In this document: one piece after another, positions 1 through 9,727 of the stretch
How positions within the stretch are numbered: position 1 is the stretch's first letter
Layout of the letters: every line of letters starts with the position of its first letter
Assembly (NCBI GenBank): GCA_026399015.1
Contig: JAPLRS010000007.1
Span: forward strand, 31,873-95,872
Source: Methylococcales bacterium
GTDB taxonomy: Bacteria > Pseudomonadota > Gammaproteobacteria > Methylococcales > Methylomonadaceae
Length of the DNA: 64,000 nucleotides
Reading direction: 5' to 3'
The notes under the pieces: model-generated
Told to the model about the DNA's origin: nothing
What the model saw: the letters and a program-made list of their open reading frames with translations, nothing else
The model's database searches: none
Translations under genes and position numbers: made by a program

Positions 1-1
1 G

Positions 2-1219
2 AATGCTGTCGATACTGATGATGATAACGATGGCATCAAAAACGATAAAGATTTCGATGATGATAATGACGGCAAAAAAGATTCGGTAGATTTTGATGAT
101 GATAATGACGGTATTGTTGATAAATTAGATCGTCGTGATGATGATGCTGACAATGATGGCAAAAATGATGTTGTAGACCTTGATGATGATAATGACGGAA
201 TCCCAGACTTAACTGATCCTGATGATGACAATGATGGGATTATTGATACCAAAGATATCAATGACACTGACAATGATAATGACGGCATACTAAACGCTAA
301 AGACTCTGATTTAGACAACGATAAAATCCCAAATAATAAAGATTTAGACGATGATAACGATGGCCTATCAGATGTAACAGAAAGTTTATCTGGCTATGAT
401 GATGACAGCGATGGTATTCAAAATTCTATCGATGACGATGACGATAACGATGGAATTAAAGATGTCTCTGATAAAGATGATGATAATGATGGAATCATAG
501 ATTCTTTAGATACAGATGACGACAACGACGGCATATCTGACGCGAAAGATACTGATGATGACAATGACACAATATTAGACAAGGACGATGTAAATGGTAG
601 TGATAAGGACAACGATGGCCTAGTTGATAGCGTTGACTCTGACGATGATAATGATAAGAGTCTTGACGCAGATGATACTGACGATGATAACGATGGTACG
701 CCTGATGATAGCGATCTAAAGTCATTAGATAAAGACCACGACGGTATTACTAACAGTATAGACATTGATGATGATAATGATGGTATCGATGATAGTTTGG
801 ATAGTGACGATGATAATGACGGAACCTTGGATGCTAATGATCAAGATGATGACAATGATAAAATCATAGATACCCTCGATAATGATGACGATAATGACTC
901 AGTTACAGATAAGTTAGATCATAATACTTGCTTCGACATCGATAACGACGGCATTATTGATGGTGAAGATGAGGACTCAGACAACGATGGCATTGTTGAC
1001 AGTAAAGATACAGATTCTGACAATGACACCATTGATGACGGCAATGATCATGACTCCGATAATGACGGTGTTGACGATAATGATGATGACGATGAAGGTA
1101 ATAACGGTATCACAGATGGATTAGATGACGATACTACTGAATGTGAGGATCACCAACATCAAAATAGAGGTGAAACAGAGCAAAGTGGCAATGGTAATCA
1201 TGGTCACAATAACAACTAA
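2..1219 (+). CDS. Asp-rich calcium-binding repeat protein (5' end outside window)
   Basis: The frame is open from base 2 to the TAA at 1217-1219, so this is the C-terminal part (about 405 residues) of a longer protein. Almost all of it is a degenerate repeat of about 12-14 residues around DDDNDGIxD, resembling thrombospondin type 3 or EF-hand-like calcium loops. The tail changes to a His/Asn/Gln-rich end (EDHQHQNRGETEQSGNG...). Only two cysteines are seen, and no membrane segment or sorting signal is visible at the C-terminus. Such proteins are normally exported and need Ca2+ to fold; this is family knowledge, as the signal peptide is not in the window. Open frames on the opposite strand (418-765) are composition shadows. 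A strong terminator follows at 1243-1276. The exact function is unknown. Confidence 0.8.
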   Translation, partial: NAVDTDDDNDGIKNDKDFDDDNDGKKDSVDFDDDNDGIVDKLDRRDDDADNDGKNDVVDLDDDNDGIPDLTDPDDDNDGIIDTKDINDTDNDNDGILNAKDSDLDNDKIPNNKDLDDDNDGLSDVTESLSGYDDDSDGIQNSIDDDDDNDGIKDVSDKDDDNDGIIDSLDTDDDNDGISDAKDTDDDNDTILDKDDVNGSDKDNDGLVDSVDSDDDNDKSLDADDTDDDNDGTPDDSDLKSLDKDHDGITNSIDIDDDNDGIDDSLDSDDDNDGTLDANDQDDDNDKIIDTLDNDDDNDSVTDKLDHNTCFDIDNDGIIDGEDEDSDNDGIVDSKDTDSDNDTIDDGNDHDSDNDGVDDNDDDDEGNNGITDGLDDDTTECEDHQHQNRGETEQSGNGNHGHNNN

Positions 1220-1242
1220 TCAAATTTGATTAATTAAAACAT

Positions 1243-1276
1243 AAAAGCCCCTGCCTTAAAACAGGGGCTTTTTTTT
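1243..1276 (+). terminator. Rho-independent terminator
   Basis: An 11-bp stem AAAAGCCCCTG / CAGGGGCTTTT with a short loop, followed by a T run, lies 24 bp after the stop of the acidic repeat protein. The A run on the other side makes it potentially bidirectional, also serving the flavin reductase-like gene that ends at 1347 on the minus strand. Confidence 0.9.
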
Positions 1277-1346
1277 GCTCATTCGAACATAAAACAAAAC
1301 TAATTCAAAGACCTGATGTTTTACCTTGTAAGGACAAATAAATAAA

Positions 1347-1832
1347 TTATTTCTCAGCTAACTCTCTATAAGAGCCTGAAAAATATAACAATGGCTCGCC
1401 GTCTCTACAGACACTTTCTTGAATTTCTCCAATTACAATCCAATGGGTCCCTACCAAAACCTTGTTAACAACTTTACAATCTAAAGATAAAATACTGTCA
1501 TTCAAAAAAGGCGTGCCACTTGCGCTAACAGACCAATTAGTATTTGCAAAACGCTCTTCTTGACTAGCGCCACCGGCAAATTGATTTGATACATTTTGCT
1601 GATCTGTGCTTAATACATTGACCGCAAAATTTTGGCTTTCTTCAATGCCAGTCCCAGTATCTGCATTTTGGTTAAGACAGACTAAAATTTGTGGTGGATT
1701 AGCAGAGACACTAGAAAATGCAGTAACTGTCATGCCTTGTAAACCATACCTTTCTGAGCTTGTAGTAACGACTGTTACGCCACTCGCCCAAAGTTGTAGC
1801 GCTTTTTTAAAATCATCAACACCGACAGCCAT
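1347..1832 (-). CDS. Flavin reductase-like FMN-binding split-barrel protein
   Basis: 161 residues with the features of the flavin reductase domain family (HpaC/RutF/ActVB type). The N-terminal part reads KKALQLWASGVTVVTT, followed by GMTVTAFSSVSANPPQILVC and a GTHWIVIGEI segment near the C-terminus. Members reduce FMN with NAD(P)H, or bind FMN to supply a partner monooxygenase. No monooxygenase is next to it, so the partner is unknown. I chose the ATG at 1832 (MAVGVDDF) because GGAG lies 7 bases upstream; an upstream start in the same frame at 1865 lacks such a site. It is a single gene, convergent with the acidic repeat gene. Confidence 0.8.
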   Translation of the reverse strand: MAVGVDDFKKALQLWASGVTVVTTSSERYGLQGMTVTAFSSVSANPPQILVCLNQNADTGTGIEESQNFAVNVLSTDQQNVSNQFAGGASQEERFANTNWSVSASGTPFLNDSILSLDCKVVNKVLVGTHWIVIGEIQESVCRDGEPLLYFSGSYRELAEK

Positions 1833-2050
1833 ACTTATCTCCAGTTTTAAGAATTTATTGTGCAAAATATTACGTTATTGTTAATAGTACAACAGCTATT
1901 AGTATTTTTAAAAGACTACAAAAAAATAAAGCGCTAACTAGTTGATACATTGACTATATCAATAAATTATGAGTATTAGTCCTGTTACGAGACCACCAGT
2001 TGTTCCTTTACAATTTGAGAATAAATGACATAAAAATTTACAGATACCAC

Positions 2051-4183
2051 TTATAACTGCAATGCGGCTCGCACACAACGCAAAACGCCATAACTGTATT
2101 GTCCTTCTAACAACTCATAAACTGGTTTCAAGGCATTTTGTTGTTCATCCGGCAAACCTAAAATAACATCTTGAATGATTTTAATCTCCGACTCAGAAAT
2201 ATCCAGCACATCTGATAATCGCAATTGACCTTGCTCTAAGCCATGAGCCAGATGGTTATAAATAGTATCTTCTTTAAGCTCACGTTTAATCGCAACTTGC
2301 TGCACACTAAAACCCAGTTTAAATAACTCAACCGATTCGTTAATAGTGTCTGGTGTTTTATGATCACCAACATAATCCAAAATAATACCCAAAAACTGTT
2401 CACCATATAATTCCAGCTTTCTAACGCCAACTCCTGATAACAAAGCCATCTGCGCAAGATTTGTGGGTTTTTCTTCAACCATGGCCATTAAGGTGGCATC
2501 ATTAAAGATAATATAAGGTGGCACATCTTGATCGTCAGCAATACTCCGGCGCATAGCGCGCAAAGCATCCCATAAGGCGCTGTTCATTTGAGTTTTTGAA
2601 AGTTGCTTGGAGCCAGATTTTCGGCTAGATTTAGTTTTTTCAACCTTGATATCTTTTCGCAGAATAAGCTGTTGTTCACCACGTAAAATTGGTCGACAGG
2701 TATCTGTTAACTGTAAAACGCCAAAATGTTCAAAATTAACCGACACCAAATTTCGCGCGACTAATTGCCTAAAGACCGAAGACCATTGTTGTTCATCTAA
2801 ATCTTTACCAATACCAAAAGTAGAAATTTTATCGTGTGCTGCATTAACAATACGCTCAGTTGCTTTTCCAAGTAACACTTCAATTAAATAACCTACGCCA
2901 TAGCGTTGCCCAGTTCTATAAATACATGACAATGCTTGTTGCGCCACTAAAGTGCCATCCCAAGTTTCAACGGTTTCTAAACAAGTATCACAGTTATTAC
3001 AGCCCTGCTCTAAATGATCACCAAAATAATTGAGTAAGCCTTGGCGCCGACAATGCACTTGCTCACAAAGCGCCAACATGGCGTCTAACTTATGTAACTC
3101 TAAGCGTTTATGTGCTTCATCCGCAGGTGAATCAGCTAACATTCGGCGTAAAGTAATAACATCCTGTAAGCCATAAGCCATCCACGCATTCGCAGACAAG
3201 CCATCTCGCCCTGCTCTACCGGTTTCTTGATAATAGGCTTCAACACTTTTAGGCAAATCTAAATGCGCCACAAATCTTACATTAGGTTTATCAATGCCCA
3301 TCCCAAAGGCAATAGTAGCGACAATCACTAAACCTTCTTCCATCAAAAATCGGTGTTGATGTTGATAGCGCAACTCATTGGTCATACCTGCATGATAGGC
3401 TAAAGCATTTATACCTTTTCCTCTCAGATACTCGGCAGTTTCATCTACTTTTTTTCTAGATAAACAATACACAATTCCCGAATCACCAGCATGTTCAGCC
3501 GTAATAAATTCAATTAATTGCATGCGGGCATTTTGTTTTTGCACGATACGGTATCGAATATTAGGCCGATCAAAACTACTTAAATACAGCGGGGCATGAT
3601 GTAAATCTAAGCGCTCTATAATCTCCTGACGAGTTTTCTCATCCGCTGTTGCCGTTAAGGCAATACGCGGGACATCAGGAAATTGCTCATGCAACATGGA
3701 TAATTGCAAATAATCTGCTCTAAAATCATGTCCCCATTGCGATACACAATGCGCTTCATCAATTGCAAATAATGCAATGCTAAGACGTTTAAATAAACCT
3801 AAAGTCCGATCAGAAGTTAAACGTTCTGGGGCAATATAGAGTAAATCGATTTCATGATTCAGTAATTGTCGTTCAATTAAGCGTACGTTATCTTGAGAAA
3901 GCGTGGAATTTAAAAAGGCGGCTTTAACACCCAATTGTAATAAAGCATTCACTTGATCTTGCATTAAAGCAATCAGAGGCGAGATAACTATACCTACCCC
4001 CGGTCTAATCAAGGCAGGAATTTGATAACAAAGCGATTTACCACCGCCAGTAGGCATTAAGACTAAAGCATCTTGCCCTGCAATCACTGATTCTATAACG
4101 GTTTGTTGCTGGCCTCTAAAGTGATCATAACCAAATACGGTCTTTAAAACTGCCAAAGGTTGCTTCGTTATGGTGCGATTCAT
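2051..4183 (-). CDS. recQ: ATP-dependent DNA helicase RecQ
   Basis: 710 residues, complete. RecQ is a 3'-5' superfamily 2 DNA helicase used in recombination repair and stalled-fork processing. The N-terminal motif FRGQQQTVI is followed by Walker A TGGGKS (residues 45-50) and DEAH (143-146) within [16 protein letters not shown]. Motif VI is [12 protein letters not shown]. The RecQ zinc site is visible as C...CNNCDTC, and an RQC winged-helix segment follows. An HRDC domain lies around residues 525-600, and the last 100 residues look like the HTH_40 helix-turn-helix tail found on many RecQ proteins. It is divergent from gshA with an 82-bp gap. Confidence 0.96.
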   Translation of the reverse strand: MNRTITKQPLAVLKTVFGYDHFRGQQQTVIESVIAGQDALVLMPTGGGKSLCYQIPALIRPGVGIVISPLIALMQDQVNALLQLGVKAAFLNSTLSQDNVRLIERQLLNHEIDLLYIAPERLTSDRTLGLFKRLSIALFAIDEAHCVSQWGHDFRADYLQLSMLHEQFPDVPRIALTATADEKTRQEIIERLDLHHAPLYLSSFDRPNIRYRIVQKQNARMQLIEFITAEHAGDSGIVYCLSRKKVDETAEYLRGKGINALAYHAGMTNELRYQHQHRFLMEEGLVIVATIAFGMGIDKPNVRFVAHLDLPKSVEAYYQETGRAGRDGLSANAWMAYGLQDVITLRRMLADSPADEAHKRLELHKLDAMLALCEQVHCRRQGLLNYFGDHLEQGCNNCDTCLETVETWDGTLVAQQALSCIYRTGQRYGVGYLIEVLLGKATERIVNAAHDKISTFGIGKDLDEQQWSSVFRQLVARNLVSVNFEHFGVLQLTDTCRPILRGEQQLILRKDIKVEKTKSSRKSGSKQLSKTQMNSALWDALRAMRRSIADDQDVPPYIIFNDATLMAMVEEKPTNLAQMALLSGVGVRKLELYGEQFLGIILDYVGDHKTPDTINESVELFKLGFSVQQVAIKRELKEDTIYNHLAHGLEQGQLRLSDVLDISESEIKIIQDVILGLPDEQQNALKPVYELLEGQYSYGVLRCVRAALQL

Positions 4184-4218
4184 GCGACGATATTATTTCT
4201 TCAATCAGGTAAACCCAT

Positions 4219-4224
4219 TATAAT
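4219..4224 (+). promoter_or_regulatory. Possible -10 element for gshA
   Basis: A perfect TATAAT lies in the 82-bp gap between the divergent recQ and gshA starts, 42 bp upstream of the gshA ATG. The matching -35 (about 4196-4201) is poor, so the assignment is tentative. Confidence 0.4.
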
Positions 4225-4265
4225 AGTCGGATTATACAGGACAGCAGTGAATACACGCCTACTCA

Positions 4266-5852
4266 ATGACCTATTTTACAAAATCACTCCCGACGCGACT
4301 GACACAATTACTTAAAAACGATCACCAACAACTTTTATGTGGTGGCTTTAAAGGTATTGAAAAAGAAAGTTTACGTTTAGGCGAAAATGGCTTAATTGCC
4401 CAAACCCCACATCCAAAAGCCTTAGGCTCTGCGTTAACACATCCTAGTATTACGACAGATTATTCAGAAGCCTTAATTGAATTAATAACACCCGCATTTT
4501 CTGATATCAATGATGCGCTAGGATATTTACAAAACATTCATGACTTTGTATATCACAATCTTGATGATGAAATCTTATTAGGCGCCAGTATGCCCTGTGG
4601 CATTGATGGAGATGTAAGTATTCCTATCGCCACTTATGGGAGTTCAAATATTGGCCGCATGAAACATGTCTATCGGCATGGCTTGTGGCACCGCTATGGT
4701 AGAACCATGCAAGCGATAGCTGGCATACATTTTAATTATTCTGTACCAGAAGCACTTTGGCCAACCCTACATAGCTTAGAGAAAAGTGACTTGTCGCTAG
4801 AGGAATTTAGAGCTGCTGCTTACTTTGGTTTAACCCGTAATTTTCAACGTATAGGGTGGTTAATTTTATATCTATTTGGTGCCTCACCCGCTATTTGTAA
4901 AAACTTTTTTAAAAGTCGTCCAGAACTCATGACCCAATTCGAAGAGTTCGACTCAGGTACGCTTTATCACCCCTATGCCACCTCATTGCGTATGAGTGAC
5001 ATTGGCTATAAAAGTAAAAACCAAGCTAATTTAAAAATAGATTACAACTCGCTAAGTGGTTATGTTGATAGTTTAACGCAAGCCATTAGTACGCCCTACC
5101 CCGACTACGAAAAGCTAGGCGTTACTATTAATGGTGAATACCAACAACTTAACGCTAATATCTTACAAATTGAAAACGAATTCTATAGCACCATGCGCCC
5201 CAAACAGATCATCAATTCTGGGGAAAAACCAACCATAGCCCTTAAAAAACGCGGCGTGCGTTATGTAGAAATGCGTTCATTGGATTTAGATATCTTTAAT
5301 CCGATAGGTATCGATGTTGATAAAGCACGTTTTATTGAAGCGTTATTGTTAACGTGTTTACTTAACAATAGTCCACAAAATACTGATCTTGATCAACAAA
5401 TCAATAACTCTAATCAGCTAGCAGTAGCTAACCAAGGTAGAAAACCTGGCTTAACTTTACTGAGAGGCGAAGAAACTATTTTATTAACAGATTGGGCCAC
5501 TGAAATTTTAGATTCCATGCAAACAGTCTGTGAGATTTTAGATAATGCAGACACAGACAAACCCTATACCAAAGCATTAGAACAACAAAAAACTGTAGTT
5601 AATAAACCTGATTTAACAGCGTCAGCAAGATTATTAGCTCGCATGACTGAAACACAGCAACCCTTTAGTCGATTTGCCTTAAACCAATCAAGAGAACATG
5701 CGGAATTCTTCAAAAATTGTGCTTTAAAAGCAGATGTTCAACAAGACTTTACAGAAATGGCTATTAAATCGATTACTAAACAAAACGAAATTGAACAAAC
5801 ACCTCAAATTCCTTTTGAAGAGTTTTTGCACAACTATTTCTCCCAAACATAA
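4266..5852 (+). CDS. gshA: Glutamate-cysteine ligase, E. coli type
   Basis: 528 residues, close to the roughly 520 usual for the proteobacterial GshA class. It joins L-glutamate and L-cysteine with ATP, the first and rate-limiting step of glutathione synthesis, in the cytosol. Family landmarks are GGFKGIEKESLR near residues 21-32, TDYSEALIELITP around 70, the loop ASMPCGIDGD, and GIHFNYSVP with GLTRNF in the middle. KKRGVRYVEMRSLDLDIFNP lies in the second half. The ATG at 4266 gives the expected N-terminus; its ribosome binding site is weak. gshB is not adjacent. cysH follows 51 bp downstream on the same strand, which would link cysteine supply with glutathione synthesis. Confidence 0.95.
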   Translation: MTYFTKSLPTRLTQLLKNDHQQLLCGGFKGIEKESLRLGENGLIAQTPHPKALGSALTHPSITTDYSEALIELITPAFSDINDALGYLQNIHDFVYHNLDDEILLGASMPCGIDGDVSIPIATYGSSNIGRMKHVYRHGLWHRYGRTMQAIAGIHFNYSVPEALWPTLHSLEKSDLSLEEFRAAAYFGLTRNFQRIGWLILYLFGASPAICKNFFKSRPELMTQFEEFDSGTLYHPYATSLRMSDIGYKSKNQANLKIDYNSLSGYVDSLTQAISTPYPDYEKLGVTINGEYQQLNANILQIENEFYSTMRPKQIINSGEKPTIALKKRGVRYVEMRSLDLDIFNPIGIDVDKARFIEALLLTCLLNNSPQNTDLDQQINNSNQLAVANQGRKPGLTLLRGEETILLTDWATEILDSMQTVCEILDNADTDKPYTKALEQQKTVVNKPDLTASARLLARMTETQQPFSRFALNQSREHAEFFKNCALKADVQQDFTEMAIKSITKQNEIEQTPQIPFEEFLHNYFSQT

Positions 5853-5903
5853 ATCAGGATCTAATACATTCTCTGACACACACTCATACCTAAATATATC
5901 GTT

Positions 5904-6626
5904 ATGACTGCACACACAATCGACACATTACAAGCCGAATTAGCTGATAAAAATCCTAGAACTATTCTCAAAAGTGCGCTAGAACACTATGATAATATTT
6001 ATATTTCTTTTAGTGGCGCAGAAGATGTAGTACTCATTGATATGGCAACTAAGCTTCGTAGCGATGTAAAAGTATTCTCATTAGATACGGGTCGATTACA
6101 TCCAGAAACTTATCGCTATATTGAAACAGTTAGAAAACATTACAACATTCAAATTGAACTCCTCAGTCCAGATAGAGATCTATTAGATAACTTTGTAGCT
6201 AACAAAGGTTTATTCAGTTTTTACGAAGACGGTCATCAAGAATGTTGCGGGATTCGTAAAGTAGAACCCTTAAAACGCAAATTAGCTCAATTAGATGCGT
6301 GGATTACTGGCCAGCGCAAAGATCAAAGCTTAGACACCCGTCAAGATATACCAGAAGTTCAGGTAGATAGCGCTTTTTCAACGACAGAAAAAACCTTAGT
6401 TAAATTTAACCCGCTTATCAATTGGTCATCTAGCCAAGTGTGGGATTACATCGAAGCACATCAAGTTCCGTATAATCCTTTGCATCAACAAGGCTTTATT
6501 AGTATTGGATGCGAGCCATGTACTCGTGCCGTATTACCTAATCAACACGAACGAGTTGGCCGTTGGTGGTGGGAAGCCGGTGGCAAAAAAGAATGCGGTT
6601 TACACGCTGGTAATATTAAAAAATAA
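5904..6626 (+). CDS. cysH: Assimilatory adenylyl-sulfate (APS) reductase, CysH family
   Basis: 240 residues of the CysH PAPS/APS reductase family, which reduces activated sulfate to sulfite with thioredoxin. The P-loop-like [12 protein letters not shown] (residues 35-46) and [10 protein letters not shown] (61-70) are present. It has the cysteine pairs CC (114-115) and CEPC (203-206), which bind a [4Fe-4S] cluster in the APS-specific branch, and the catalytic KKECGLH near the C-terminus (C231). The iron-sulfur cysteines favour APS over PAPS as substrate. It lies 51 bp after gshA and 3 bp before the glycosyltransferase, probably in one transcript. Confidence 0.93.
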   Translation: MTAHTIDTLQAELADKNPRTILKSALEHYDNIYISFSGAEDVVLIDMATKLRSDVKVFSLDTGRLHPETYRYIETVRKHYNIQIELLSPDRDLLDNFVANKGLFSFYEDGHQECCGIRKVEPLKRKLAQLDAWITGQRKDQSLDTRQDIPEVQVDSAFSTTEKTLVKFNPLINWSSSQVWDYIEAHQVPYNPLHQQGFISIGCEPCTRAVLPNQHERVGRWWWEAGGKKECGLHAGNIKK

Positions 6627-6629
6627 GCT

Positions 6630-7409
6630 ATGTTACCTACTAATACCTTTAGCATTCTAGGCACTCCCTTCCCTAGCCTTAGTTACCAAGCCTGTCTTAG
6701 CTTATTTCAAAACTGGATAGAGAGTAAATCCAACCATCAAGTCTGTATTGCTAATGTACATACTGTGGTAACAGCCCTATCCGACACAGAACTTTTAAAT
6801 ATAAACCAGCAATCGTTGATGACGATGGATGGCTTACCGCTAGTGTGGTATGCCAAAAACGTTTATAAGTCCAAAACCGCTGAACGCGTGTGTGGGCCAG
6901 AATTAATGCTTAGATGTTTAGAGCATGGTCAATCCCAGGGTTGGAAGCATTTCTTTTTAGGTGGTAAAAATGATGTGTTGGTAGATTTAGTTGCTACTAT
7001 GCAAACGCGCTACCCAAAGGTAAACATTGTAGGTTGGCATTCACCGCCATTTAGAGCCTTAACACCAGAAGAAGACGCACAACTAATTGACCTAATTAAT
7101 GCGCAACAACCTGATTTTTTATGGGTAGGCTTAGGCGCCCCCAAACAAGAAAAGTGGATAGCCGCACATATTGATAAAATAACTGCGTCTGTGCAACTGG
7201 GTGTTGGCGCCGCCTTTGACTTTCATTCTGGGCATATCAAACGCGCGCCAGTATGGATGCAAAAAGTCGGATTAGAATGGTTTTACAGACTCTTACAAGA
7301 CAAACGTTTATTTAAACGCTATCTTGAAACTAACCCCATTTTTATAAAACACTTCATTAAAGATTATCTAAAATCTAGATTCAGCAAACAATCTAAACAA
7401 ACAATTTAA
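6630..7409 (+). CDS. WecG/TagA/CpsF family glycosyltransferase
   Basis: 259 residues. This family transfers N-acetyl-mannosaminuronate, ManNAc or similar sugars to lipid-linked carriers for surface polysaccharide. The family region is clear: CIANVHTVVTAL, TMDGLPLVWYAK, RVCGPELM, FLGGKNDV, and LWVGLGAPKQEKWI near residue 170, followed by GVGAAFDFHSG. The start lies 3 bp after the cysH stop, so translation is probably coupled. There is no polysaccharide gene cluster around it, so the glycan it builds cannot be named. Its stop overlaps the end of the convergent TPR/glycosyltransferase gene by 4 bp. Confidence 0.88.
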   Translation: MLPTNTFSILGTPFPSLSYQACLSLFQNWIESKSNHQVCIANVHTVVTALSDTELLNINQQSLMTMDGLPLVWYAKNVYKSKTAERVCGPELMLRCLEHGQSQGWKHFFLGGKNDVLVDLVATMQTRYPKVNIVGWHSPPFRALTPEEDAQLIDLINAQQPDFLWVGLGAPKQEKWIAAHIDKITASVQLGVGAAFDFHSGHIKRAPVWMQKVGLEWFYRLLQDKRLFKRYLETNPIFIKHFIKDYLKSRFSKQSKQTI

Positions 7410-9388
7410 TCATTCCTATACTTTTCAGCGAGTTCAACACTAAAACATTCTGACTGCAAACCTTGTTGGTATCGCACCCACATCGTTTCATACGCAATTT
7501 CTAAATGCTCACAAAAGCGTTGGCTATCAAATAATGGCTGGGTATTTTTATTACTCAGCAATCGGGCTTTTATGTCTGCTAATAAGCTTGGATGCGTCGC
7601 TAATTTTATTGCCATAGCCTCATAACTAGCTAAATTTTCTGTAACTAATTCAGATAAACCTATAGCTTGTAATAAACTTCCGGCCATGCGACCTGCAAAA
7701 GCTTCACCTGCACAGGTTACTATCGGTAAACCGACCCACAAAGCATCGCTAGCGGTAGTTCCCGCATTAAAGGGTAAGGTATCTAAACATAAATCTGCTA
7801 ATTGATAGCGCCCCAAATACTCCTGATAAGTGACTTTTTTCGCAAAAATTAAACGATCTGGATTAATACCACAGGCAACAGCAAATTGCTTTTGATTAAG
7901 CTCAACAGCCGGATTATCTGCTAATAACCACAACACGCTATTGGGCACCGCGGCTAATAAACGCATCCAAATCGCAAAAAAAACTGGCGTCACTTTATAG
8001 CTATTATTAAACGAACAGAATACAAAACTGTCATCATTCAAACCATAATCGGCTCTTAGTAAATCGCCTTTCGGTTGATAACGTTGTCCATCATTAACTT
8101 GATAACAGTCAGGTAAATACACCACTTGCTCAGTGTAAAACTCCTTAAGATCTGGCGGTATAACAAACTGATCAGCAATAATATAATCAATAACCTTTAA
8201 GCCCATCGTCCCTGGATAACCTAGATAATTAACTTGAATGGGCGCTGGTTTAAAACACAAAATATCCGTACGACTATTGGCTGTATAGCCCATTAAATCG
8301 ATAGCGATATCAATTTTTAGCTCCACGATTAAATTAGCGACTTCTGTATCACTCATCGCAGTGGCATCTATGAACTGATCAAACGCTTTAACTACTCTAT
8401 TACCAATACTGCTACTTGAACCTTGCTTTAAAGAGATAGCAATCACCTCAAAACGCTCACGATCATGCCGCTCAAAAAGTTCAACCATTAATATGGTTAA
8501 CGCATGATCTCTAAAATCAGCAGAAATATAGGCTAAATTAATTTTCTTAGCCGCAGACTGACTAGGACTATGGTTGTATTTAATGGCTTGATAATGATGC
8601 GTTTCAGCAAAAACTTCTGCGCAACATAGCTGAGCCGCAGCTGAATCAGAAACCGCTAAAAAGGATAAGGGCTTATAGCCCTCTTGTCTGGCCATAATAC
8701 TTGCTATCACTTGCTGTTGATGGTGCTCATAGTCAGTCCACTCACAACAATATTGCTGCGCATAAAACAAACTTCCTAAAGCCTCAGCGTGATTCGGCTT
8801 AAGTGTTAAGGCTTTTTGATAAAAATAAATAGCCTCAGATAGTTTATTTTGGGTCTTTAAAATATGCGCAATATTGCTGTAGGTGTCCGCATAATTGGGT
8901 CTTAAGTCTAAAGCTTTTTTATAACTTATTAACGCCTGTTCATAGCGCTGTAAATTTTTTAAAGTGGCGCCTAAATTATGATGAAAATCTGGGTTATCCG
9001 GTTTAAGTGTCAATGCCTTATCATAATAAGCTAGCGCAGCCTCTAATTTATGTTCGGCTTTTAAAGTATTAGCAATATTACCGAAGGCTTCCGCATAATC
9101 CGGCTTTAATTGCAGGGCTTTTTGATAAGACTCAATAGCTGCGCCATACTCTTTTATGTCTTGAAACGACACCCCTAAATTATTATAAGCCTCAGCATAA
9201 TTTGGGTTTAAGGCTATGGCTAGTTGGTAATATTGAATAGCGTCGTTAGTATTATTTTGCTCTCTGTACATATTCGCCAAATTATTAAACATTGTGTAAT
9301 CTGGCTTAATAGATATTGCCTTAAGAACTAACTGCAACCCTAAATCGGCTCTATTCGTTTGATGATAAATCAAACCTAATAAATGCAA
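7406..9388 (-). CDS. TPR + O-GlcNAc-transferase-like glycosyltransferase (GT41), N-terminus cut off by an in-frame stop
   Basis: About 660 residues are readable from the first plausible start (TTG at 9388); the frame is open back to a TAA at 9461-9463. The N-terminal 200 residues are TPR repeats (DAIQYYQLAIALNPNYAEAY type units). The rest is the SPINDLY/OGT catalytic region: INLAYISADFRDHAL, LMGYTANSRTDI, VNYLGYPGTMG, a CSFNNSYKVTP segment and CLDTLPFNAGTTASDALW. This family adds GlcNAc or another sugar to proteins; bacterial members modify surface proteins. Upstream of the TAA the same frame continues as a further half TPR and a SEC-C motif to an ATG at 9625, so the ancestral gene spans 7406-9625. 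Whether the remaining frame is translated is uncertain. Confidence 0.8.
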   Translation of the reverse strand: MHLLGLIYHQTNRADLGLQLVLKAISIKPDYTMFNNLANMYREQNNTNDAIQYYQLAIALNPNYAEAYNNLGVSFQDIKEYGAAIESYQKALQLKPDYAEAFGNIANTLKAEHKLEAALAYYDKALTLKPDNPDFHHNLGATLKNLQRYEQALISYKKALDLRPNYADTYSNIAHILKTQNKLSEAIYFYQKALTLKPNHAEALGSLFYAQQYCCEWTDYEHHQQQVIASIMARQEGYKPLSFLAVSDSAAAQLCCAEVFAETHHYQAIKYNHSPSQSAAKKINLAYISADFRDHALTILMVELFERHDRERFEVIAISLKQGSSSSIGNRVVKAFDQFIDATAMSDTEVANLIVELKIDIAIDLMGYTANSRTDILCFKPAPIQVNYLGYPGTMGLKVIDYIIADQFVIPPDLKEFYTEQVVYLPDCYQVNDGQRYQPKGDLLRADYGLNDDSFVFCSFNNSYKVTPVFFAIWMRLLAAVPNSVLWLLADNPAVELNQKQFAVACGINPDRLIFAKKVTYQEYLGRYQLADLCLDTLPFNAGTTASDALWVGLPIVTCAGEAFAGRMAGSLLQAIGLSELVTENLASYEAMAIKLATHPSLLADIKARLLSNKNTQPLFDSQRFCEHLEIAYETMWVRYQQGLQSECFSVELAEKYRND

Positions 9389-9460
9389 TGCATTTGCATG
9401 CTCTGGTGCTAAAGCTAAAACTTGTTGGTATAAAACTTCCGCTTCTGCAATTTGGCCACC

Positions 9461-9625
9461 TTAATGTTTATTAAAAGCCGTATTAAAAAGTGTTGTCAGA
9501 GCAGAAACGTCAGGTGCACCTAAAGGCTTCAAACTCGAATTAGGTTTATTAAAACAACAGTGTTTATATTTTTTTAAACTACCACACGGGCAAGGATCAT
9601 TACGACCCAGTTTTGGGGATGCCAT
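9461..9625 (-). pseudogene. N-terminal piece of the TPR/GT41 gene: SEC-C motif then premature TAA
   Basis: From the ATG at 9625 the frame reads 54 codons and then TAA (9461-9463). The peptide starts with a SEC-C zinc motif ([17 protein letters not shown]), followed by a linker and the beginning of a TPR ([13 protein letters not shown]). Directly after the TAA the same frame continues GGQIAEAEVLYQQVLALAPE, which is the normal continuation of that TPR. A single CAA to TAA change would explain the break. It could be a recent nonsense mutation, a sequencing error, or a site of readthrough or re-initiation. Confidence 0.75.
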
Positions 9626-9727
9626 TAAAACTCTCGATTACACAGGTAACAACATTTTAGTTTGGCTAATATCATGCCATAATATTAGCAATACAATAAA
9701 CCAAAGACTTATCTTTTAATAAATACT

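Noticed and set aside
418..765. Open frames on the minus strand rich in Ser/Leu, opposite the acidic repeat protein
   Set aside because: They are the complement of GAT/GAC-rich repeats; no ribosome binding site, and the plus-strand frame runs through without stop.
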